This document shows positions 9,239-18,685 of a stretch of 64,000 nt of DNA, one piece after another. A model generated the notes under the pieces. The model was not told where the DNA came from. It did no database searches and saw only the letters and a program-made list of their open reading frames with translations. Each line of letters starts with the position of its first letter. Position 1 is the first letter of the stretch. A program made the translations under genes and the position numbers. Where the stretch lies: contig DASYLJ010000166.1 of the NCBI GenBank assembly GCA_036009625.1, forward strand, positions 1 through 64,000, given 5' to 3'. This DNA is from DASYLJ01 sp036009625. Its GTDB lineage: Bacteria; Desulfobacterota; Binatia; DP-6.

Positions 9239-10012
9239 TCAGCGGCCCTTCCACTTCGGGGCACGCTTCTCGACGAACGCCGCCAGACCCTCGCCGAAGT
9301 CCTCGGTGCCGAACATCTTGCCGATCCCCTCACCCGACATGGTCCAGCCGACCTCGTCGGGCTGGTCGGTGGATTCGAGCATGATTCGGCGCGACTCCCG
9401 GACCGCGAGCGGCGCGTTCTCGGCGACCTTGGCCGCCAGCTGCTTCGCCGTCGCGAGCGCCTCGCCCTCCTCGCACAGCACGTTCACCCAGCCGAAGTGG
9501 TGGGCGCGCTCGGCGGGAAAGTCGAGCCGGCCGGTCAGAGCGAGCTCCATGGCGATGTTGCGTGGGAGCTTGCGCGGTAGCCGGAAGAGCCCACCGGCGG
9601 CCGCCACCAGATTGCGCTTCACCTCGGGAATGCCGAAGACCGCCGTCTTCGACGCCACGACCAGGTCGCACGCCAGCACCAGCTCGGTGCCGCCCGCGAG
9701 CGCCGGTCCGTCGACGGCGGCGATGATGGGCTTGGTGCGCTCGCGGCGCACGAAGCCGCCGAATCCGCCGCGCGCCGTCATCATGCCGCCCGGGTCGACG
9801 CTCATCTGCTTCAGGTCGGCACCGGCGCAGAAGATGTAGCCCTTGGCGGTGCGGGCGCCCGTCAGGATGCCCACCCACACTTCGTCGTCGGCCTCGAGCG
9901 TGTCGACGGCCTCCTCGAGGCCGGTGGCCACGGCCGTGTTGACCGCGTTGCGGGCGTCGGGGCGATTGATGGTGATGACGGCGACGTTGCCGTCCTTCTG
10001 ATAGTCGATCAT
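9239..10012 (-). CDS. Enoyl-CoA hydratase/isomerase family protein (crotonase)
   Basis: 257 residues from ATG 10012 (MIDYQKDGNVAVITINRP). Crotonase-fold landmarks are the N-terminal A-V-I-T-I-N-R-P-D-A-R-N-A, the oxyanion-hole segment Y-I-F-C-A-G-A-D-L-K-Q-M at about 60-71, and a second P-I-I-A-A-V-D-G-P-A-L-A-G-G-T-E-L block at about 97-113. Glu at the end of that second block corresponds to one of the usual catalytic acids. It hydrates or isomerises acyl-CoA thioesters in fatty-acid or aromatic degradation. The open frame extends upstream to 10546, but that part overlaps the divergent DUF1993 gene and has no crotonase similarity. Confidence 0.92.
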   Translation of the reverse strand: MIDYQKDGNVAVITINRPDARNAVNTAVATGLEEAVDTLEADDEVWVGILTGARTAKGYIFCAGADLKQMSVDPGGMMTARGGFGGFVRRERTKPIIAAVDGPALAGGTELVLACDLVVASKTAVFGIPEVKRNLVAAAGGLFRLPRKLPRNIAMELALTGRLDFPAERAHHFGWVNVLCEEGEALATAKQLAAKVAENAPLAVRESRRIMLESTDQPDEVGWTMSGEGIGKMFGTEDFGEGLAAFVEKRAPKWKGR

Positions 10013-10096
10013 CCGACGGGTGTATGACCGACGGCGATTCGGGTCCAGCGCTGCGGATTGCTTGCTTCCCCTGGCATGCAGGCTACGGTGCCCGCC

Positions 10097-10606
10097 ATGA
10101 ATGCCGCCACGACGATCTCGCAGTTCTCCAAGATGCTCGACAACCTCGACCACTGGCTGGTGAAGGCGGTCGCGTTCGCGGAGGAGAAGAAGGTTCCGCC
10201 CGACGTCCTCGCGCAGTCGCGCCTCGCGATCGATCAGTACGAGCTGGTGCGCCAGGTGCAGTCGGCGTGCGACTCCGCCAAGTTCGCCGCCGCCTACCTC
10301 GCGGGCCAGCAGCCGCCGTCGCACGCCGACACCGAGAAGACGATCGACGAGCTGCGGGCGCGTATCCGCACCTGCCGGACCTACCTCGCCAGCTTCGACG
10401 CGTCGGCCTTCGCGGCTGCGGCCGAGCGCCACGTGTCGCCGGGCTGGATGCAGGGCAAGTGGGCTCGAGGCGACGAGTACCTGACGGAGTTCGCGGTCCC
10501 GAACTTCTACTTCCACGTCACCATGGCCTACGCGATCCTGCGCCACAACGGCGTCGCGATCGGCAAGATGGACTACGTCGGCTCCATCCCCATGCGCGAC
10601 GCCTGA
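10097..10606 (+). CDS. DUF1993 family protein
   Basis: ATG 10097 gives a 169-residue protein opening MNAATTISQFSKMLDNLDHWL. Its all-helical pattern and late block PNFYFHVTMAYAILRHNGVAIGKMDY are typical of DUF1993, a DinB-like four-helix family of unknown function. It is divergent from the enoyl-CoA hydratase gene and 12 bases upstream of the P450 gene, so it may share a promoter with the P450. An ATG at 10058 is also in frame but adds only a short unconserved leader. Confidence 0.85.
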   Translation: MNAATTISQFSKMLDNLDHWLVKAVAFAEEKKVPPDVLAQSRLAIDQYELVRQVQSACDSAKFAAAYLAGQQPPSHADTEKTIDELRARIRTCRTYLASFDASAFAAAAERHVSPGWMQGKWARGDEYLTEFAVPNFYFHVTMAYAILRHNGVAIGKMDYVGSIPMRDA

Positions 10607-10618
10607 CCGGCGTCGCCG

Positions 10619-11935
10619 ATGCCGTTCGCCGCGCTGCCCGCCGTCGAACCGATGCCACCGCGCGCCGCGAGCGCGGTGCCGTGGGTTCGCGCCGGGCGCC
10701 GGCTGCTCGCGAATCCGACGGCGTTCTTCGCCGACACCCGCCGCCGGCTCGGCGACGCCTACGTCGTCGATGCCTTCGGCTTCCGCCTCTTCTGCGTGTT
10801 CTCACCGATGGGCGTGCGCGCCCTGTATGCGCTGCCCGAGCGCGAGGCCAGCTTCGGCCGGGCGACGTACGAGCTGCTCAGCCTGAAGCTGCCGCCCGAG
10901 CTGTTCGCGGGCCGGCGCGTGACGCCGCACAAGCTCTTCGCCGGCGACGACGTCGAGCGCTACCTGCGCACGCTGGACGACGCCGTGTCCGTCGAGCTCG
11001 ACGTCCTCGGCGACGCGGGACAGTTCGAGGTGTTCGCGGAGATGCGACGGCTCGGGCATCGGCTCGGCTTCGCGTCGTGGCTCGGACGCGAGGCGGCACA
11101 GCCGCGGTGGCTCGACCGCCTGATCCCGCTCTTCGACCGCATCGACAGCGCCGACGCGTTCGTGCGGCCGTCGGGCGCGTTCCTGACGGCGGCGACGCGC
11201 TTCCGGCGCGAGCGACGCGCGCTCGCCGCGATCGAGGCGACGGTGCGCGAGCTCTGGGCGGAGCGCCAGCGCGACGGCGTCGTGACGGGCGACTTTCTCG
11301 AACAGATCCACGCCGCCTACGCCGATGTCCCGCCGGCGGCACGGCATGCCGGCGTGGCGCGCGACGTCGTGATGCTGCATCTCGGCTCGCAGTCGAACCT
11401 CTATGCCGCGCTCGCGTGGACGTTCATCAACGTGGTGCTACGCCCGGAGCTGGTCGCGCGCGTGCGCGATGGCGACGACGGGCTGCTCGAGCGCTGTGCG
11501 AGCGAGTCGATCCGTCTGGCGCAGCGCTCGATCACGCTACGACGCGTGATGACGCCGCTCACCATCACCCTGGAGGACGGCCGTCACCACCTCGCGCCGG
11601 GCGTGCTCCTCGCCACCATGCTGTCGGTGAACAATACCACGGCGGCGCCCGGACTCGACGCGTTCGACCCGTCGCACTACGAAGGGCGCCGGCTCGCGAG
11701 CGACGTGCCGATCGCGGCGCGCGAGCTGGTCAGCACCTTCGGGCATGGGGTGCATGCGTGCCCGGCGCAGCGCTTCGCGGTGTCGGCGATCCGCGTCGCG
11801 GTGGGGCGTCTGCTCGAGCGCTTCGACGTCACGCCCGCGTTCGCGACCGCGCTCGCGCGGCCACGGCAGCTCGGTGCCGTGGCGCGCGCGGCGCATCCGT
11901 GTGTGGTGACCTATCGCCGGCGTGTCACGGCGTGA
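10619..11935 (+). CDS. Cytochrome P450 with atypical I-helix
   Basis: 438 residues. The heme-binding loop F-G-H-G-V-H-A-C-P-A-Q-R-F places the axial thiolate at C381. The K-helix E-x-x-R is E-S-I-R at about 298-301. The I-helix region reads M-L-H-L-G-S-Q-S-N-L-Y-A-A-L and lacks the usual A/G-G-x-D/E-T oxygen-activation motif, as in CYP7/CYP8 or allene-oxide-synthase-like P450s. The reaction may therefore be an isomerase/hydroxylase variant; the substrate is unknown. Its last 11 bases overlap the end of the convergent secreted-protein gene. No ferredoxin or reductase gene is adjacent. Confidence 0.85.
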   Translation: MPFAALPAVEPMPPRAASAVPWVRAGRRLLANPTAFFADTRRRLGDAYVVDAFGFRLFCVFSPMGVRALYALPEREASFGRATYELLSLKLPPELFAGRRVTPHKLFAGDDVERYLRTLDDAVSVELDVLGDAGQFEVFAEMRRLGHRLGFASWLGREAAQPRWLDRLIPLFDRIDSADAFVRPSGAFLTAATRFRRERRALAAIEATVRELWAERQRDGVVTGDFLEQIHAAYADVPPAARHAGVARDVVMLHLGSQSNLYAALAWTFINVVLRPELVARVRDGDDGLLERCASESIRLAQRSITLRRVMTPLTITLEDGRHHLAPGVLLATMLSVNNTTAAPGLDAFDPSHYEGRRLASDVPIAARELVSTFGHGVHACPAQRFAVSAIRVAVGRLLERFDVTPAFATALARPRQLGAVARAAHPCVVTYRRRVTA

Positions 11936-13250
11936 GGAACGCGCCGTTCGGCGAGCCCGTCTTCGACTTGAACTGCGTCGCCGTGTTGGCGGTGGCGGTC
12001 TGGTGCTCCGACTGCCAGCACTCGCCCGTGGCCGCCTGCAGCTGCACCAGGACCGGTGACGACAGGTCGAGCGGCAGCGGCGGCAGCACCACACCGTTGC
12101 CTTTCGCCTTGACGAGGATCTTGGTCTTGCCGGCGACGCCGGCCTTCAGGACCGCCACGCGTACGGCGCCCGTCTTGCTCTTGTACTTGTAGCCGCTCGA
12201 CGTCGCCGTCCATCCCGCCCCGGACGGAAGCGTCAGGCCGAGGAGGGCATGGTCGTACGCGGCCCCGGTCGACTTGTCGTAGACGCACAGGGTGTAGTCG
12301 GTGGTGGCGTTGGGCGTCCCGAAGTCGGCGACGGTGGTGGCACCGCCCGGCGCGAATTTCCACTTCGCCTGATCGGAGGCGGTGGACGGCGCGTTCTTCA
12401 GCTGGAGCTGCGCCTTCGGTAGCGTGGGACGCACGCACGACGTGGCCACGAGCCCGGCGGCCGAGCAGCCCGAGCCCGGGTCGCACGCCATGCAGGGCCC
12501 GCAGTCGAGATCACCCGCCGCGACGCAGGCGCCGGCATTGCAGGCATCGTTCGGAGTGCAGGCGTCGCCGTCGTCGCAGGGGGTGCCGGTGGGCAGGAAG
12601 GCGCCGTGGCAGGAGCCGCCGCCGCAGGTGTCGCCCGTGGTGCAGGGGAGGCCGTCGCTGCACGCCGCCGTGTTGTTGGGGTGCGTGCAGGCGCCTCCGG
12701 CGTCGCACACGTCGCTGGTGCAGGCGTTGGTGTCTGCGGTGCAGGCGGCGCCGGGGGCGGCGAGCTGACAGGTGGCGTTGCAGCAGTCGCCGTTGGTCCA
12801 GTTGCCGTCCTCGCAGGTCTCACCGGCGTCGAACGTCCCGTTGCCGCAGCGGCTGCCGACCACCGAGCCCGCGAGCGGCACGACGCCGCCGCTGCAGGTG
12901 AGGAAGCCGGTGAAGCTGTAGCTGTTCTGCGCCGCGAGGCCCGTGATCGACAGCGTCGGACAGACGACCGGCACGCTGCCCGAGACCGAGAACAGTCCGG
13001 TGAGCGTGCTGATGGTGCCGGTGAAAGGCAGCGGCGGCAGGATGCTGCAGGTGGCGGTGCCATCGAGCGTCCCACCGGTCTGCGTGAACTCGAAGCTGCA
13101 GGGCAGCGTCGCGTCGGGTACGAGCGGGGTGGTCAGCTCGGTGCGGAAGGTGCCGGTGAGGTTCACCGCGGCGCTCGCCGGCGCGGGGCCGAAGAGGGCG
13201 AGGGCGGTCACGAGGAGTCCGATCGCGGTCGTCACGCGAGGTGGGCGCAT
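11925..13250 (-). CDS. Secreted Cys-rich repeat protein
   Basis: ATG 13250 is preferred because it starts the signal peptide (MRPPRVTTAIGLL...PASA); an in-frame ATG at 13286 adds a non-hydrophobic leader. After a beta-rich N-terminal domain (about 30-130) comes a Cys-rich stretch (about 135-280). It contains a DUF4215-like C-G-N-G-x-x-D-x-G-E-x-C-D-D-G-N element and repeated C-x-D-G-x-x-C-T segments, followed by a C-terminal beta domain ending with FKSKTGSPNGAFLTP. Such proteins are abundant in myxobacterial and Binatota-like secretomes; the role is unknown. It is convergent with and overlaps the P450 gene. Confidence 0.8.
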   Translation of the reverse strand: MRPPRVTTAIGLLVTALALFGPAPASAAVNLTGTFRTELTTPLVPDATLPCSFEFTQTGGTLDGTATCSILPPLPFTGTISTLTGLFSVSGSVPVVCPTLSITGLAAQNSYSFTGFLTCSGGVVPLAGSVVGSRCGNGTFDAGETCEDGNWTNGDCCNATCQLAAPGAACTADTNACTSDVCDAGGACTHPNNTAACSDGLPCTTGDTCGGGSCHGAFLPTGTPCDDGDACTPNDACNAGACVAAGDLDCGPCMACDPGSGCSAAGLVATSCVRPTLPKAQLQLKNAPSTASDQAKWKFAPGGATTVADFGTPNATTDYTLCVYDKSTGAAYDHALLGLTLPSGAGWTATSSGYKYKSKTGAVRVAVLKAGVAGKTKILVKAKGNGVVLPPLPLDLSSPVLVQLQAATGECWQSEHQTATANTATQFKSKTGSPNGAFLTP

Positions 13251-13339
13251 GGGGGAGGCGTACCGCACCGGGCCTCCCGGGCGCAATGAAATCGTCGCCG
13301 GCGTGGCATCGTTCTGGGAAAGCAGGTTTGATCCGGCCC

Positions 13340-14173
13340 ATGGCAGAAAAGCAGCAGGTCGCGCTGGTGACGGGCGCGAACACCGGCATCGGACGGGCGA
13401 CGGCTCTGGCGCTGGCGAAGCGTCGCATGCACGTGGTGGTCGCCTGTCGCAGTGAGGAGAAGGGGCGCGCCGCCGTCGCCGACATCCGGCGCGAGGCGTC
13501 GTCGGACGCGGTCGACCTGCTGCCGCTCGACCTCGGCTCGCTGGCGTCGGTACGTCGTGGCGCGGCGGCGTTCCTCGCGCGTGGGCTCCCGCTGACGCTC
13601 CTCGTCAACAACGCCGGCGTCGCCGGGCAGCGTGGTCGCACCGCCGACGGCTTCGAGCTGCACTTCGGTACCAATCACCTCGGGCACTTCCTCCTGACGC
13701 AGCTGCTGCTCGACCGCATCACGACGTCCGCCCCGGCGCGCATCGTCAACGTCGCCAGCAAGGCCCACCTCGACGCCAAGCCGATCGAGTGGACGTCGCT
13801 GCAGGGCTCGACGCGCAGCTTCACCGGCCTGCCGGAGTACGCCGTCTCGAAGCTCGCCAACATCCTCTTCACGAAAGAGCTGGCGCGACGGCTCGCGGGC
13901 ACCGGGGTGACGGTGTACGCGCTCCACCCCGGCGTGGTCGCGTCGGACGCGTGGCGGCGGATCCCGTGGCCGATCCGCCCGCTCATCACGCGCAACATGC
14001 TGTCGAACGACGACGGGGCGCTGACGACGCTGCATTGTGCGACGTCGGTCGAGGCGGGGAACGAGACCGGTCTCTACTATGATCACTCGACGGTGCGGGA
14101 GCCGCTGCCACTGGCGAACGACGCCGCACTGGCGCGCGAGCTGTGGGAGCGGAGCGAGCGCTGGGTGGCGTGA
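13340..14173 (+). CDS. Short-chain dehydrogenase (retinol-dehydrogenase-like SDR)
   Basis: ATG 13340 (MAEKQQVALVTGANTGIG) gives 277 residues with the Rossmann T-G-A-N-T-G-I-G motif at residues 11-18, N-N-A-G at about 95, the catalytic Ser in the V-N-V-A-S-K strand and Y-A-V-S-K as the catalytic Tyr/Lys. The pattern is closest to the retinol dehydrogenase/WWOX-like classical SDRs, which use NADP(H). The physiological substrate cannot be told. The longer open frame back to 13241 overlaps the start of the divergent secreted-protein gene. It ends one base from the convergent efflux gene. Confidence 0.9.
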   Translation: MAEKQQVALVTGANTGIGRATALALAKRRMHVVVACRSEEKGRAAVADIRREASSDAVDLLPLDLGSLASVRRGAAAFLARGLPLTLLVNNAGVAGQRGRTADGFELHFGTNHLGHFLLTQLLLDRITTSAPARIVNVASKAHLDAKPIEWTSLQGSTRSFTGLPEYAVSKLANILFTKELARRLAGTGVTVYALHPGVVASDAWRRIPWPIRPLITRNMLSNDDGALTTLHCATSVEAGNETGLYYDHSTVREPLPLANDAALARELWERSERWVA

Positions 14174-14174
14174 G

Positions 14175-15596
14175 CTAGGGCGCGTCCGGCAGCTGCGAGA
14201 TGTCCCAGCCGCCGCCGAGCGCCTGGATCAACCGGACACTGGCTTCGAGCCGCCGGCCGCGGATGTCGGCGTAGGTCTGCCGGTTGCTGAGCGCGGCGGC
14301 CTGCACGATGACGACGCTGAGATAGCTGATCGTGCCGGCCGTGTACTGGTTCGTGGTGATCTTCACCGACTCCTCGGCCGCCGCGACCGCCCGTGCCTGC
14401 ACGCGGTCCTCCTCCGCGAGGAGGCGCAGCGACGAGAGCGCGTCCTCCACCTCCTGGAAGCCGGTGAGCACGCTCTGCCGGTAGTCGGCGACGGTGGCGT
14501 CGAAGGTGGCGCGGGCCTGATCGCTCTGCGAGGCGCGGAGGCCGCCGTCGTAGACCGTCTGCGTGACGGCGGGGCCCACCGAGAAGAATCGGCTCGGCCA
14601 CACCAGCCACTTCGCGATGTCGCCGCTCTGGAATCCGCCCGTGGCACTCAGCGTGACCGTCGGGTAGTAGGCGGCGGTCGCGACGCCGATCTCGGCGTTG
14701 GCCGATGCCACGCGCCGCTCGGCGGCGGCGATGTCGGGGCGGCGCTCGAGCAGCTCCGACGGCAGTCCGACCGGCACCGGCGGCGGCTCACCGTGGAGCG
14801 GAGCGAACGGGATCGAGAACGTCGACGCCGGCTCGCCCACCAGCACGGCGATGGCGTGCTCGAGCTGCGCGCGCTGCACGCCGACGTCGATGGACTGGGC
14901 GCGCGTCGATTCGAGCTGCGTCTCCGCCTGCACGACGTCGGCGCGCGAGACGACGCCGCTGGCGAGCCGGTTCCGCGTCAGCGTGAGCGTGCGCTCGTAG
15001 ACCTTCACCGTCTCGTCGAGGAGCTGACGCTGGGAGTCGAGGGTGCGCAGCGTGAACCAGTCGATGGCGAGCTCGGACTGCAGGCTCAGCTGCGTCGACG
15101 CCAGGTCGGCGGCGGTGGCGGCCGCAGTGTCCTCGCTCGACTCGACGGCGCGGCGGATACGCCCCCAGACGTCGGCCTCCCAGGAGATGCTGAGCGGCAT
15201 GACGAGGTCGGTGTCGTAGCGACCGCCGCCGAACTGGCTGCTGCCGAGATTGGACGACTGCTTCGAGCGGCTCGCCGACACGCCGACGGTGACGTTCGGG
15301 TACCAGCTCGACCGCGACGCGCCGACGAGCGCGCGCGCCTGCCGCAGCTGCGCCTCGGCCGCGGCGAGCGTCTGGTTCGACACCACGACCCGCTCCTCGA
15401 GCGCGCTCAGATCGGGGTCGTCGTAGCGTTCCCACCACGCGCCGCGCAGGACGTCGTCCTGCGGCTCCGCCACCTTCCAGCCGTCGAGCTCCTTGTAGGC
15501 CGGCGCCTCGGGGGCCGTCGGCCGCACGTAGTCTGGGCCGACGCTGCAGCCCGCGAGCACGGCGAGCAGGATGACGACGAGCGCGCGCATGCTCAT
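14175..15596 (-). CDS. Outer-membrane efflux lipoprotein (NodT/OprM family)
   Basis: 473 residues starting MSMRALVVILLAVLAGCSVGPDYVRP. The lipobox L-A-G-C gives an acylated Cys at position 17 and G-P-D-Y-x-R-P is the NodT/OprM signature. Two repeated TolC-type halves follow, with the conserved E-R-R-P-D-I-x-x-A-E-x-x-x block and the F-x-E-V-E-D-A-L block. It forms the outer-membrane channel for the RND pumps upstream. Its ATG overlaps the stop of the preceding RND gene by four bases (15593-15596), so translation is probably coupled. It is the last gene of the five-gene operon. Confidence 0.93.
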   Translation of the reverse strand: MSMRALVVILLAVLAGCSVGPDYVRPTAPEAPAYKELDGWKVAEPQDDVLRGAWWERYDDPDLSALEERVVVSNQTLAAAEAQLRQARALVGASRSSWYPNVTVGVSASRSKQSSNLGSSQFGGGRYDTDLVMPLSISWEADVWGRIRRAVESSEDTAAATAADLASTQLSLQSELAIDWFTLRTLDSQRQLLDETVKVYERTLTLTRNRLASGVVSRADVVQAETQLESTRAQSIDVGVQRAQLEHAIAVLVGEPASTFSIPFAPLHGEPPPVPVGLPSELLERRPDIAAAERRVASANAEIGVATAAYYPTVTLSATGGFQSGDIAKWLVWPSRFFSVGPAVTQTVYDGGLRASQSDQARATFDATVADYRQSVLTGFQEVEDALSSLRLLAEEDRVQARAVAAAEESVKITTNQYTAGTISYLSVVIVQAAALSNRQTYADIRGRRLEASVRLIQALGGGWDISQLPDAP

Positions 15597-18500
15597 GCCG
15601 GCCGCACCGCATAGGTCTGGGGGCGACGTGTGGCCCAGAGACGCAGGCGGTCGAGATAGAGGTAGACGACGGGTGTCGTGTAGAGCGTCAGCGCCTGGCT
15701 GACGATGAGACCGCCGACGATGGCGATGCCGAGCGGCCGCCGCATCTCGGCGCCAGCCCCGACGCTCAGCGCGAGGGGCAGGGCGCCGAGCAGCGCCGCC
15801 ATCGTCGTCATCATGATGGGGCGGAAGCGCAGGACGCAGGCCTGGCGGATGGCCTCGGCGGGCGGGAGATCGTGGCTGCGCTCGGCCTCGAGCGCGAAGT
15901 CCACCATCATGATGGCGTTCTTCTTGACGATGCCGATCAGCAGCAGGATGCCGATCAGCGCCATCACGTTCAGGTCGACGCCGCAGGCGAGCAGCGCCAG
16001 CAGCGCGCCGACGCCCGCCGACGGCAGCGTGGAGAGGATGGTGATCGGGTGAATGTAGCTCTCGTAGAGGATGCCGAGCACGAGGTAGACCGTCACCAGC
16101 GCCGCGATGATGAGCAGCCACTGGTTCGCGAGCGACGACTGGAACGCCTGTGCGGTGCCCTGGAAGCTGCCGCGGATCGTGCTCGGCATGCCGATGTCGT
16201 GCGTCGCCTGCTCGACCGCGGTCACCGCATCGCCGAGTGCGACGTTCGGCGCCAGGTTGAACGACAGCGTCACCGACGGGAACTGGCTCTGGTGGTTCAC
16301 CGCCAGCGTCGTCGGGTTCACGGCCCAATGCGTGAAGGCGGCGAGCGGTACGCGCGCACCGTCGGTGGACACGACGTAGAGCTGCTGCAGCGTCTCGGGC
16401 CGCTGCCAGTACTGCGGCGCCACCTCCATCACGACGTGGTACTGGTTGAGCGGCGTGTAGGTGATCGCCACCTGGCGCTGCCCGAAGGCGTCATAGAGCG
16501 TGTCGTCGATCAACGACGGCGACAGGCCGAGGCGCGACGCGGTGTCGCGGTCGATGTCGAGCGTCGCCTCGAGGCCCTTGTCCTGCTGATCGCTGGTGAC
16601 GTCGGCGATGAGCGGCAGGCGGCGTAGCACCTCCGCCACCCGTGGCGCCCAGGTGGCGAGCTCGTCGACGCTCTCGCCCTGGAGCGTGTACTGGTACTGC
16701 GCGCCGCCCACGCGCCCGCCGATGCGCAGGTCCTGCACCGCCTGCAGGAACGTGGGCGCCCCCGGGATCGCCGACAGCGGGCCGCGCAGCCGCGCGATCA
16801 CCTGGTCGGCGGTGACGTCACGCTGGTCGGACGGCTTGAGCGCGATGAACATGCGCCCGGTGTTGCGCGCGCTGCCGCCACCACCACCGCCGCCGGTGAA
16901 GGCGAGCACGTTGTCGACCGCCGGATCGCGGCGGATGACGTCGACGACCGCGGCGAGCTTGTCGCGCATGGACTGGAACGACACGTCCTGCGACGCCTGG
17001 ATGGTACCGCCGAGGCGTCCGGTGTCCTGCTGCGGGAAGAAGCCCTTCGGGATGTAGGCGAAGAGCTGGATGTTGAGCGCGACGGTCGCCAGCGTGAGCA
17101 CCAGCATCGTGCGCGGATGGCGCAACGCCCAGCCCAGGCTGCGCTCGTAGCCGCGGCCCATGGCGGCGATGGCGCGCGCCAGCCGGTTCGGGGTGTGGCT
17201 CGTCGGATGCGGACGGAGCAGCGCGCCGCACATCATGGGCGTGGTGGTGAGCGACACCACGAGCGAGATCGCGATCGCCACCGACAGCGTCACCGCGAAC
17301 TCGCGGAAGAGCCGGCCGATGATGCCGCCCATGAGCAGGATGGGGATGAACACCGCCACCAGCGAGACGCTCATCGAGAGCACGGTGAAACCGATCTCGC
17401 GGGCGCCGAGCAGCGCGGCGTCGCGCGGCGCCATGCCGGCCTCGACGTGGCGCGAGACGTTTTCGAGCACCACGATGGCGTCGTCGACGACGAAGCCGGT
17501 GGCGATGGCGAGCGCCATCAGCGACAGGTTGTCGAGGCTGAAGTCGAAGAGGTACATCACGCCGAAGGTGCCGATCAGCGACACCGGCACCGCCACCGTC
17601 GGGATCAGCGTCGCGCGCGGGCTCTGCAGGAACGCGAACACGACGAGGATGACGAGGACCACCGACGCCACCAGTGTCAGCTCGACGTCGCGCAGCGAGG
17701 CGCGGATGGGCGGCGTGCGGTCGAGTGCCACCGTCATGTCGATCGACGCCGGCAGCGCCGCGCGCATCGCCGGCAGCTCGGCGCGGACGCGGTCGACGGT
17801 CTCGATGATGTTGGCGCCGGGGCTGCGGAAGACGATGACCATGATCGCAGGACGGCCGTTCGCCAGCCCCGTCGTGCGCACGTCCTCCACGGAGTCCACC
17901 ACGCTGGCGACGTCGTCGAGGTGGAGGGCAGCGCCGTTGGCGTAGGCCACGACCACCGGACGGTAGTCGGCGGCGTGACGGAGCTGATCGTTGGTCTCGA
18001 TCTCCCAGGTGCGGTCGCCGTCGGTGAGCTGCCCCTTCGGACGTCGCACCGTGGTGGTGGCGATGGCGCGACGGACGTCTTCGAGGCCGACGCCGTAGCG
18101 GCTGAGCGCCGACGGATCGAGCTCGACGCGCACGGCGGGCAGCGAGCTGCCGCCGACGTTCACCTGGCCGACGCCCTCGACCCGTGCCAGCTGCTGCTGC
18201 AGGACCGACGACGCGATGTCGTAGATCTCGCCGGTGCCGAGGACGTCGGAGGTGAGGGCGAGGATCAGGATCGGCGCGTCGGCCGGATTGACCTTGCGGT
18301 ACGTCGGATTGCTCGGGAGGTTGGCGGGCAGATAGCCGCGGGCGGCATTGATGGCGGCCTGTACGTCGCGCGCGGCGCCGTCGATGTCGCGGCTCAGGTC
18401 GAACTGCAGCACGATGCCCGTCGAGCCGAGGAAGCTCGTCGACGTCATCTCGGTGACGCCGGCGATGCGACCGAACTGGCGCTCGAGCGGTGCCGCCACC

Positions 18501-18685
18501 GACGTGGCCATGGTGCCGGGGCTGGCGCCCGGGAGACCAGCCGACACCTGGATGGTCGGGAAGTCGACCTGCGGCAGCGAGGCCACCGGAAGCAGGCGGA
18601 AGCCCGCCGCACCGGCGAGCGCCAGCCCGATCGTGAGGAGCGTGGTGGCGACGGGACGCGTGACGAAGGGCGCCGAGACGTTCAT
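15593..18685 (-). CDS. mdtC: RND multidrug efflux permease, second of the pair (MdtC-like)
   Basis: 1030 residues from ATG 18685 (MNVSAPFVTRPVATTLLTIG). It is a full-length HAE1-type RND with 12 membrane segments and two large periplasmic loops. Proton-relay residues are visible: the adjacent Asp pair in TM4 (G-F-V-V-D-D-A-I-V-V-L-E-N) and Lys in TM10 (G-I-V-K-K-N-A-I-M-M-V-D). Its similarity to the neighbouring RND gene and the gene order match MdtB/MdtC, where two different RND subunits form one trimer. The four-base overlaps at both ends support coupling. The symbol is by arrangement, not by orthology proof. Confidence 0.93.
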   Translation of the reverse strand: MNVSAPFVTRPVATTLLTIGLALAGAAGFRLLPVASLPQVDFPTIQVSAGLPGASPGTMATSVAAPLERQFGRIAGVTEMTSTSFLGSTGIVLQFDLSRDIDGAARDVQAAINAARGYLPANLPSNPTYRKVNPADAPILILALTSDVLGTGEIYDIASSVLQQQLARVEGVGQVNVGGSSLPAVRVELDPSALSRYGVGLEDVRRAIATTTVRRPKGQLTDGDRTWEIETNDQLRHAADYRPVVVAYANGAALHLDDVASVVDSVEDVRTTGLANGRPAIMVIVFRSPGANIIETVDRVRAELPAMRAALPASIDMTVALDRTPPIRASLRDVELTLVASVVLVILVVFAFLQSPRATLIPTVAVPVSLIGTFGVMYLFDFSLDNLSLMALAIATGFVVDDAIVVLENVSRHVEAGMAPRDAALLGAREIGFTVLSMSVSLVAVFIPILLMGGIIGRLFREFAVTLSVAIAISLVVSLTTTPMMCGALLRPHPTSHTPNRLARAIAAMGRGYERSLGWALRHPRTMLVLTLATVALNIQLFAYIPKGFFPQQDTGRLGGTIQASQDVSFQSMRDKLAAVVDVIRRDPAVDNVLAFTGGGGGGGSARNTGRMFIALKPSDQRDVTADQVIARLRGPLSAIPGAPTFLQAVQDLRIGGRVGGAQYQYTLQGESVDELATWAPRVAEVLRRLPLIADVTSDQQDKGLEATLDIDRDTASRLGLSPSLIDDTLYDAFGQRQVAITYTPLNQYHVVMEVAPQYWQRPETLQQLYVVSTDGARVPLAAFTHWAVNPTTLAVNHQSQFPSVTLSFNLAPNVALGDAVTAVEQATHDIGMPSTIRGSFQGTAQAFQSSLANQWLLIIAALVTVYLVLGILYESYIHPITILSTLPSAGVGALLALLACGVDLNVMALIGILLLIGIVKKNAIMMVDFALEAERSHDLPPAEAIRQACVLRFRPIMMTTMAALLGALPLALSVGAGAEMRRPLGIAIVGGLIVSQALTLYTTPVVYLYLDRLRLWATRRPQTYAVRPA

